Positions 58,801 through 64,000 of a stretch of DNA of 64,000 nt are shown here, piece after piece. Both the position numbers and the translations under genes were made by a program. Source of the stretch: Tridacna crocea (Eukaryota > Mollusca > Bivalvia > Cardiida > Cardiidae); assembly GCA_943736015.1 (NCBI GenBank), contig OX031068.1:26110296-26174295 (forward strand), given 5' to 3'. Under the pieces are notes generated by a model that ran no database searches, was not told where the DNA came from, and saw only the letters and a program-made list of their open reading frames with translations. Numbering within the stretch: position 1 is the first letter of the stretch; every line of letters begins with the position of its first letter.

Positions 58801-60620
58801 CATACCGTTTGGTGATGGATGCTTTGATGTCGTTATGATAAACATGGTGAATATTCATTGTTGTGGTTTTGTTTGTTTAGTGTTTTGTGTCATTTGCTTT
58901 AACCCTTGATCTTTTGGCTGCTAAGCTCGACTCACTGATCTTTTGCAGACAGTGTAGATCAACATCAGACTGCACAGAACCTGCAGTCTAATCTTTGATC
59001 TACACTGTCCGATAAGGGAATATTATTCCCCAAACATAACTTTGAATCAGTAATATTTATGTTACTAACATCGAAATGAAAATTTACCATTAGTTATACA
59101 GCTGGATAAGAGTTAATTTGCTGAGTAAGTGAAATTAAACTTTCAAGTAGAAAAGTAAGAGGCCAGATTTTGCTAGCTCAAACTTTTTTTTTTCTTTTTG
59201 GAGGGGAGGGGGGGGGGGGGGGGGGAGAAGGGGGTTGTGGATATCTTCTTAATCTTTTATCAAACAATTCCTGGTTTTTACGACCCAGATGAAGAAGCCG
59301 TCTGAAAACATTGCTGGAAAATGAGAAAATGCTGGTAGAGGAATAAAACTTTCCAAAAAGACTTGCATCAATCCTAGGAAAAAATATTTGATGTGTAGAG
59401 TGCAACATCTGTTTGCTTTTAACTTTCTTACAACTTGTAGAAATGATACATGCATGTACCTGGAACATGCATTTCGCTATTTTCTGTGTAATTTGATGTA
59501 CAGAGATATTAAAAGTAAGTTTGAGTATTTCAGTCCATACACATACAGCAGATAGCTAAAACTTGGAACAGTTATGGTAAAGGACAACAGCATCGTAATA
59601 ATCGGCCTGCAACACGCGAAGAAGGGCATTTGGACATTTGCGTAAAGTGTCGGCCCGGATCAGCCTTCGTCATCCGCACAGGCTAATCCGAGAAGGCAGT
59701 TTGCTACTACATTCGATTTTGTCCTACAGTAGACCTGCACAAAACAGAAAATAAGAGAAGAACGGAAAGTGTCGTCTCAGATTAGCCTGCTCGGACTGCG
59801 CAGGCTAATCCGAGATGACACTTCCCGCAGATGTCCGAATGCCCCTTTTCGCGTATTGGAGGCCATTTATAGTGGCCACACTCTGAGAAAAGGGGATTTA
59901 AATTCATCTGCAAAAACTTTCGACTCGGGTCAACTGATGCTGTCTGTGCTGGATTACCTGTATGGTAACTTTTTGCTTGAAGTAGTTGTTAGCAAAAATT
60001 GGATTTTCGGATCCATAACAATTCAATGGCTTGCGTGTTATTATACACTATGACATTTCTCGCGAGAGTTACCGAGAACGGGCTCTTTGAAGCGGTTAAA
60101 TCAACGATCTACCTGATTTATAATATTGTAGGTATTTCATCACTTGAAGGTCAAGGACGAATACGAAAGAACGAAAGCAATATCTGTAACATTCCAAGAA
60201 TCGAAACGTGTCTTGAAACAGGATGGTATTATACTAATTATGACATGCTTCCCCGAGCAGTACTACGGGTATTGGTACACAAATATTGCACCGGAAGTGG
60301 CCGCAAGGAAAGCAGTTTTCTTCCGGTCACGTGAATGCTTTTCTAGATTACTGGCAGATAATGGCTTCTCAAACATAGAGTTTATCAAAATTTTGGGTTC
60401 AAGTTGGGCTCGGAGCTACTGCGATCCCGAGGGACCTTTAAAAGAAGAATGGAGGAATATGGATGCGTATTGGTCGCTCTTCACGAAGGAAGAGTTGGAG
60501 ATTGCATTGCAGAGAGTTGACGAAATGAAGTCAGCAGGAACTCTTCACCAGTTTATGCTAGACAATGATAAATCAATGACTGATGGAAACATGGTGTTAA
60601 TCAGGGGTATAAAGCAGTAA
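54396..60620 (+). CDS. Gene 2: class I SAM-dependent methyltransferase, 3 exons
   Basis: Join of 54396-54512, 58616-58846 and 60132-60620 gives 278 residues, a normal length for a Methyltransf_11/25-type enzyme. FDRMAHNYDE (7-16) is the usual pre-domain helix. LLDAGCGT (about 43-50) is motif I for SAM binding, FDAS (68-71) the acidic loop that binds ribose, FDVVMINM..FHHL (109-121) motif II and beyond, and SKRVLKQDGIILIM (140 on) motif III. It should transfer methyl from SAM in the cytosol, but the substrate cannot be read from sequence. The C-terminal half carries a FRSRECFSRLLADNGF helix typical of the family. Junctions are GT-AG and phase 0. No frameshifts or stops are seen. Confidence 0.9.
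54549..54775 (-). mobile_element. Group C MITE after gene 2 exon 1
   Basis: 36 bp past the donor; loop TTGCTCGTTACGAGCAA, right end TTGGGAACGGG. Confidence 0.93.
54870..54985 (-). mobile_element. tRNA-like SINE head (minus)
   Basis: On the minus strand, TGCGTGGCCTAACGG (A-box like) is followed by GCAGGTTCAATCCT (B-box like). Boundaries and tail are unclear. Confidence 0.5.
55030..55420. repeat. Local duplication copy 1 with (CT)n
   Basis: A (CT)n tract (55073-55109), a decayed MITE hairpin (55125-55205), ATTATCTCCCTTTGAAAT and the candidate minus exon recur in the same order at 55760-56235. Confidence 0.75.
55313..55457 (-). CDS. Candidate minus-strand exon, unknown protein
   Basis: Read on the minus strand, TTCACTGTGCAG precedes 145 open bases and GTGAGT follows CATG. 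The open frame reads DSVYRVFKERTIQQPTDVTA, then GPVLRETTPNLQGFILNN and on to ASTHG. A diverged copy with the same donor lies at 56120-56232. It includes the AAGGGAGACAACTCC string that recurs in molluscan repeats, so it may be repeat sequence that merely looks like an exon. Protein not recognised. Confidence 0.25.
55760..56235. repeat. Local duplication copy 2 with (CT)n
   Basis: Same order of modules as copy 1, with a longer, interrupted (CT)n (55778-55890) and an extra 45 bp near 55975. Ends at a MITE. Confidence 0.75.
56120..56232 (-). CDS. Candidate minus-strand exon, second copy
   Basis: Paralogue of the candidate exon at 55313: minus-strand PTDIAAWPVLREITPNLQGS, extra residues IQKPSVNN, then FFVEKVASTHG and the same CATG|GTGAGT donor. 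Its 5' part is missing because a MITE starts at 56238. Open frame kept in both copies is mild support for coding or recent duplication. Confidence 0.22.
56238..56412 (+). mobile_element. Group A MITE, deleted and truncated
   Basis: ACATTGTAGTAACCAGC shows loss of the first stem half; right end lost at the join with the duplicated block. Confidence 0.82.
56412..56565. repeat. Duplicated block, copy a
   Basis: CATGAATTTGCTCAATGG, TTTCAATAATAGTGAGTAACG, and TTTTCAAAGGGAGATAACCT recur at 57523-57665. Origin unknown; bounded on the left by a truncated MITE. Confidence 0.7.
56618..56820 (+). mobile_element. Group A MITE
   Basis: Left end eroded (CTCCACACAGTTTCC), right GGTAAGGGGTTAA. Confidence 0.83.
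56993..57215 (+). mobile_element. Group A MITE, old
   Basis: TTGA at both ends; extra CACCAGCATG inserted in the second stem arm. Confidence 0.8.
57216..57430 (-). mobile_element. MITE fragments
   Basis: A right-end piece (TTTTCAAAAGGCTTCTTGC to GGAGTAAAGAG) and a hairpin with GTCTGGTTACCAGCC ending AGGAAAGGGTTGA. Confidence 0.6.
57523..57665. repeat. Duplicated block, copy b
   Basis: Roughly 85% like copy a by eye (ATCATGAATTTGTTTAGTGG and on). Confidence 0.7.
58125..58425. mobile_element. Palindromic group A form with two right arms
   Basis: Left side is the inverted right arm (GAAAGCATCTGCAGGCAAC), centre a hairpin (TGATATACAGC), right side a forward right arm (CTACCCTTACCAAGACAAA, TTTTCGTCTGCAGG). 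No left arm is present. Confidence 0.65.
58616..58846 (+). CDS. Methyltransferase exon 2, SAM-binding core
   Basis: TGCTTTCAG acceptor and GTGAAT donor, 77 codons. Contains glycine-rich motif I (DAGCGT), FDAS, and CFDVVMINM up to the junction. The base composition is visibly less AT-rich than flanking sequence, as expected for a constrained exon. Confidence 0.92.
58945..59010. repeat. GTAGATCA-family palindrome, best copy
   Basis: GACAGTGTAGATCAACATCA opposes TGATCTACACTGTC; arms of about 28 bp. Lies 99 bp after the exon 2 donor of gene 2. Confidence 0.75.
59203..59237. repeat. Poly-G tract
   Basis: GGAGGGGAGG then a run of about 17 G; a candidate G-quadruplex former within gene 2 intron 2. 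Confidence 0.8.
59251..59336 (+). mobile_element. Group A MITE left half
   Basis: TCTTTTATCAAACAATTCC to GAAAATGCTGG, breaking at the loop. Confidence 0.75.
59604..59874. mobile_element. Foldback element, copy 2 (best preserved)
   Basis: Arms of roughly 110 bp: GGCCTGCAACACGCGAA at the left, inverted as TTCGCGTATTGGAGGCC at the right, and a second pair around CGCACAGGCTAATCCGAG / GCGCAGGCTAATCCGAGA. Folds into one long hairpin. Confidence 0.85.
60132..60620 (+). CDS. Methyltransferase exon 3, C-terminal half
   Basis: ATATTGTAG acceptor at 60131; the frame starts VFHHLKVKDEYERTK and continues 162 residues to TAA at 60618. VFHHL joined to exon 2's VVMINM restores the classic motif II region, which fixes the junction. 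The end, DNDKSMTDGNMVLIRGIKQ, is partly duplicated downstream at about 61012-61072. Confidence 0.92.
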   Translation, partial: VFHHLKVKDEYERTKAISVTFQESKRVLKQDGIILIMTCFPEQYYGYWYTNIAPEVAARKAVFFRSRECFSRLLADNGFSNIEFIKILGSSWARSYCDPEGPLKEEWRNMDAYWSLFTKEELEIALQRVDEMKSAGTLHQFMLDNDKSMTDGNMVLIRGIKQ

Positions 60621-60744
60621 ATGGTATTAGCTTTAAGACTGCTCTGTACCAACATAGGCATCTGAAACTCTTTTGGTCTATCACACGGGATAGCGAAATA
60701 TTTTTTTTTACCGAGCACCGTAACTATCAATAGCACTGCAAATA

Positions 60745-60770
60745 GCGACTCCCTCTATAAAGGGAGTCGC
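60745..60770 (+). other. Perfect 10-bp stem-loop after gene 2
   Basis: GCGACTCCCT, six-base loop CTATAA, AGGGAGTCGC; outer GCAAA/TTTGC bases extend the stem imperfectly. It is 125 bp after the stop codon and could fold in the 3' UTR. Confidence 0.6.
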
Positions 60771-60950
60771 CGTTTTGCTGTTTATAGTAATTTGTTAGTG
60801 AAAATTTGAGTATATTCCATGATTATACTGGCAATGCACCGGTATTGATGTCCTACAAGTGTGTGATGATCGTCAAAGGAAAATTTTAGAGTTCCAGTAT
60901 GGACCAATTGAGCTTCAAATACCTGTGGTACAACCTTACGGGCTTTTCTG

Positions 60951-61002
60951 GACAGTGTAGGTCACGATCAGACTACACGTTTTGTACAGTCTGATCTGCT
61001 CC
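60951..61002. repeat. GTAGATCA-family palindrome
   Basis: GGACAGTGTAGGTCACGATC with CAGTCTGATCTGC; right arm shortened. Confidence 0.6.
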
Positions 61003-61011
61003 TTTTCATAA

Positions 61012-61072
61012 GCCATTGATAAATCAATGACTGACAGTTACATAGTTTTGGTCAGGGCTATAAACAGTAACT
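61012..61072 (+). pseudogene. Decayed copy of the methyltransferase 3' end
   Basis: About 60 bp here repeat the last codons of gene 2: GATAAATCAATGACTGA followed by a diverged stretch, then CAGGGCTATAAACAGTAA against CAGGGGTATAAAGCAGTAA at 60602-60620. The conceptual reading is DKSMTDSYIVLVRAINSN then stop. The rest of the exon is not present nearby, so this is a small partial duplication, not a second gene. Confidence 0.6.
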
Positions 61073-61129
61073 AATAAGTATAAACAGTAAATGACTGCAC
61101 AGAACGTGCAGTCTGATCTTGGATCGAAT

Positions 61130-61372
61130 TCATTAGATGTTGTGTCATGAGTAGACTTACATAAAACAGATAATTATATATAAACGGAACGTGTCGTTTC
61201 GGATTAGCCTGTGCGGACCACATTAGATCTTGTGCTACAGTAGACTTGCACAAAACAGAAAATTTCATGAAAACGGAAAGTGTCGTTTGTGATTAGCCTG
61301 CGAGGAATGTGCAGGCTGATCCGAAACGACATTTTACGCAAAAGTCCGAATGCACGTTTTCGAATACTGCAA
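61130..61372. mobile_element. Foldback element, copy 3 (partial)
   Basis: Shares GATTAGCCTG, CTACAGTAGACTTGCAC and AAACGACATTTTACGCAAA with the better copy at 59604. Left part is shortened. Confidence 0.7.
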
Positions 61373-61890
61373 ACCAAGTAAAAGCATATATACAGTAAAA
61401 TGATTATATGGAGCTGAACGATTAAATATATCAATGGAAGGATGTTAAATGTCATGGTAAAGGGAAGTAGATACTCGAACAATTCTTTCCGAGGACTAAT
61501 GATAGTCATTGCGACAGGATTTATTCCTTTCTCATTGCTGAACATTGCTTCAACGACGGTAATATGGCAAAGCAGAATTTCGCTTGAAAAGACAATTTTG
61601 TGGGGTACTGGTGAAAAAAACTCCAGGAAAGCATAGGTATCACTGAAGTAATCTTGAAAACGGCGTTAAACACCATACAGTGAGTCAGGCAATATAGATA
61701 TGGCTCCATAAGATTGAGTTTGTTTAAAAACCGACTGAATGAGGTAGAATGGCCCTTGAACATACAGGAAAATAGTATATCTATTGCTAAAGGTTGGACT
61801 TAAATCAACCTCTGAGGACTGCTTAGGCGGATATGGGTCGGTACTTTTTTGCTTTTCTCAAAGCGTTGCTCAAATCCGTGACAGACATGT

Positions 61891-61967
61891 CGTCGGTTTA
61901 CTTCCAAAACCTCGTAACTACAGCTTGTTACAAGCTGTAGTTACGAAGTTTTGGAAGTACACCGACG
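61891..61967. repeat. 77-bp hairpin element
   Basis: Arms of 38 bp with two mismatches (CGTCGGTTTACTTCC .. AACTACAGCTTGT and its inverse). A half copy with CTCGTAACTACAGCTTG lies at 26155-26193, so this is a mobile family. Confidence 0.85.
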
Positions 61968-62442
61968 ATATAATCCCCCACCCAAATTTGCAGACTTTCC
62001 ACGAGCTTCATTCGGACATGTTTGGTATTCACTGTTGAGTGTTTTAATCGCGTGTTTAACACGCTGGTTTATGGTACAGTGTTTGTTTGTTTTTTATTTG
62101 ATGGATTTTTTTTTATCTAAAGATATATTCTGGAAAATAATAAACATGGAGGTGGGTGAATTTGTTTAAGCGATTTCCCTCTTCTTCTTCTTTTTAAATT
62201 TTTCTGTGGCATGATCCCAGGAATTCCCCAACATTGATTTGACCGAGTAATTTTAAGTGGGTGGGTGGAGGGTGGTTTATTATATACGCAATGAATGTTC
62301 GGAATGAATGATGAAATGGTGAATACGCAGGATTGACAGGAGTATTCGTCAGTTCAATATTCATTCCATACTTTCCTTGCTTTGTTTCCTAAAATTGTCA
62401 ACCAAAATATACTGTGAAAACTTTCAGGGATTATCGTATCTT

Positions 62443-62466
62443 TGTGTGTGTGTGTGTGTGTGTGTA
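62443..62466. repeat. (GT)n microsatellite
   Basis: About 12 GT repeats. Confidence 0.9.
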
Positions 62467-62599
62467 GTCATCTTCATACTCACTGTCGTCGTTTTCCTCT
62501 CCTCTTTTCACCCCATCATTTCCAACAATGTTTAAATGTTATGATGGTCGTTGTGATAGGCTAAGTCTGTAATATACAGGGCTTAAAAGTTTAGGAGTA

Positions 62600-63460
62600 A
62601 GGAGTTCGATGGCCTAGCTCAGTTGGCGAAAACAGAGTTGAACCTTGGGGGTTGTTACGGTCGTTGGTTCGATACCGAACTCCCTAGCTCAGTCGTGACG
62701 TAAACCGTTTGAGTTGGATTCCTGGCTCTGCCAAAGGGTTTCTGCATGGCAAAGTGGTTGAGGTATAGGATTTGTAGTCCGCCAGTCATTGGTTCGATTT
62801 TCAAGAGGGTGAATCGCGCGCGTGCTCTTAGGTTTAACACTTCAAAGCCCAGCCCTAATGTCCATGAGACGTAGGAAGGCATGAAACACAGAAATAAGCT
62901 ATCGTACTGATATGACAAAATGATGTTTAAAGCATCGTGAGCTGGTAAATTGACAATGAAACCTTGGGTTAGTAACCTTTAAGCCCCAAGTCCTAGCCGG
63001 ACTGGAAATACTGGGTTTTACGCTGGAGTGTCCCTGAGCAAGACACTTCAGTGCCTGAGCCTAGCACTGCTGAAACCCAGGAAATACATATGTGGGCTGT
63101 CGGCTTGATTCGATTGAAATAAGCTCTCGTCGTGATATGACCAAAATGATGTTTAAAGCATCATGAGCTAGTACTCCGACATAGTAACTGAAGGCTAGTA
63201 ACCCGGAGGCCCCGAGTTCAAGCCTGACTGGAAGTGCTGGGTTTTACGTAGGGGTGTCCCTGAGCAAGACACTTCATTGCCCTAGCTTTACAGTGGTGAC
63301 TGAAACCCAAGAAATACATGAATGTGTAGGTTGTCGTCTTGATATGACCAAATGATGTTTAAAGCATTGTGAGCCAGTAATCTGACATGAAAACTGAAGG
63401 CTAGTAACCTGGAGGCCCCGAGTTCGAGCCTCACTGGAAGTATTGGAATATTTTTTGAAA
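62600..63460 (+). repeat. Array of tRNA-like/SINE modules
   Basis: Two diverse tRNA-like heads come first (CTAGCTCAGTTGGC..GTTGGTTCGATACCG at about 62613, and GCAAAGTGGTTGAGG..TTGGTTCGATTTT at about 62747). Then three related units begin near 62911, 63137 and 63335 with ATGATGTTTAAAGCATCGTG; each has GAGGCCCCGAGTTCGAGCC-like B-boxes, and the first two carry GTGTCCCTGAGCAAGACACT, which resembles the core of V-type SINEs (from memory). Spacing is about 200-225 bp. Confidence 0.7.
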
Positions 63461-63540
63461 TAGCAAAAAGGTTTCCCGACTATTATCGAACCTGGTCAGA
63501 CTGCTTAGGCCGACATGAGGCAATAGGTTTCGTAGATGCA

Positions 63541-63770
63541 TTAACCAATTACCTCACAATCCCTACTTTTGACGCCCCTGAGAAAGAAGCCTTTAGAAAA
63601 CATTGTGGGACAAGGAGAAAATGTTGGTAACCAGCATTTTCTCCTTTTCCCACTTTGTTTTCTACCCTTCACAGAACGAATTTTAAAATTTTCAGTCACT
63701 TTTATTTTGTCGTCTGCAAATGCTTCCCATTTGGACAAGCCTAAAATATTGTCGTCTGGTAAAGAGTTAA
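63541..63770 (+). mobile_element. Group A MITE
   Basis: CCAATTACCTCAC left, CTGGTAAAGAG right, both TTAA intact; directly follows the tRNA-like array. Confidence 0.94.
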
Positions 63771-64000
63771 ACCCCATTTTCCCAGAGCATGGCTCAGATA
63801 TTGTGTCGATGTATAACCGAATAGTTGCCTGATATACCTCTGCTTTTGAAACATGGCTGCATAACGAAAGCTTGGGTACCAGTATGATATATTTTTTAAC
63901 CATGTTATTTGACTTTTCTTACTTTGTTAAAAACAACAATAATTGAGGGGGAAAAAAAACATTCAGATTAACCGATTGTTTTTGAAGATCTATCTGGACC

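Larger units (their letters stand above)
58847..60131 (+). other. Gene 2 intron 2
   Basis: Contains a GTAGATCA palindrome (58945), a poly-G tract (59203-59227), a half MITE (59251) and a foldback element (59604). 59875-60131 is unassigned. Confidence 0.6.
60621..64000. other. Region downstream of gene 2
   Basis: Holds a stem-loop, the decayed copy of the gene 2 end, foldback fragments, a perfect-looking short hairpin (61891), a (GT)n run at 62443-62465, the tRNA-like array and a final MITE. 61373-61880 and 61970-62440 show nothing supportable. ATTAAA at 61422 is a weak poly(A) candidate. Confidence 0.5.

Noticed and set aside
58661-58909. 82-residue methyltransferase-like protein ending in HCCGFVCLVF
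   Set aside because: It is exon 2 of gene 2 reading past its donor into the intron; the spliced form restores the VFHHL motif.
62613-62690. Possible tRNA gene
   Set aside because: A- and B-box-like strings are present, but no acceptor stem pairing or normal anticodon arm was found, and similar modules recur nearby.
1-64000. Retroviral, LTR, Polinton or LINE remains
   Set aside because: No reverse transcriptase, integrase, capsid-like or long terminal repeat signatures were recognisable by eye.

Overview
The window is eukaryotic, AT-rich and dominated by repeats. It most resembles a bivalve mollusc genome, probably a heterodont. This is inference from the repeat styles: short palindromic elements, tRNA-derived SINEs, AGGGAGATAACTC-type motifs and a GAGCTCACCTGAGCAC repeat. 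No rRNA, organellar or bacterial-type genes are visible. I identify two spliced host genes, both on the + strand.

Gene 1 (exons from 2803 to 47080) has eight small coding exons joined in frame across about 44 kb. They encode about 248 residues with four copies of a P-x-W-K-R motif. That motif also opens the vertebrate proteins taperin and phostensin, so a cytoskeletal or phosphatase-linked role is likely but inferred. The last two motif exons are paralogous and share a WKREI.MKRGGA..NWGDERE block. Gene 2 (54396 to 60620) has three exons and encodes a 278-residue class I SAM-dependent methyltransferase. Nothing links the two genes functionally.

Most of the rest is mobile DNA. One family dominates: a roughly 228-bp element flanked by TTAA, with short terminal inverted repeats and a central hairpin of about 33-bp arms. 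I count roughly 90 copies and fragments, about a quarter or more of the window, in three groups (A, B, C). TTAA target and CCC/CTC ends suggest piggyBac-type mobilisation. Copies abut by sharing TTAA, nest in each other, interrupt minisatellites, and lie within 10 to 70 bp of exons in both genes. Convention used below: '+' means the loop reads GGTAACC (groups A) or the CCCTTTACTCC/CCCTTTCCCAAAC end is on the left (B, C); coordinates include both TTAA copies.

Other elements, left to right: a 1.7-kb repeat with five 160-bp units (15.8-17.5 kb); a decayed mariner with TIRs and TA duplications (21.0-22.3 kb); a SINE with a 12-bp duplication inside a MITE (27.8 kb); tandem tRNA-like SINE units (30.7-31.3 kb); a 3,575-bp element with perfect 28-bp TIRs and about ten copies of GTTACGGAGGTGAG (35.0-38.6 kb), lying in one copy of an old duplication (33.6-40.2 versus 41.7-44.4 kb); two TIR elements with tandem cores (42.1 and 43.8 kb); foldback elements (12.7, 47.1, 49.8, 59.6, 61.2, 61.9 kb); and an array of tRNA-like/SINE modules (62.6-63.4 kb).
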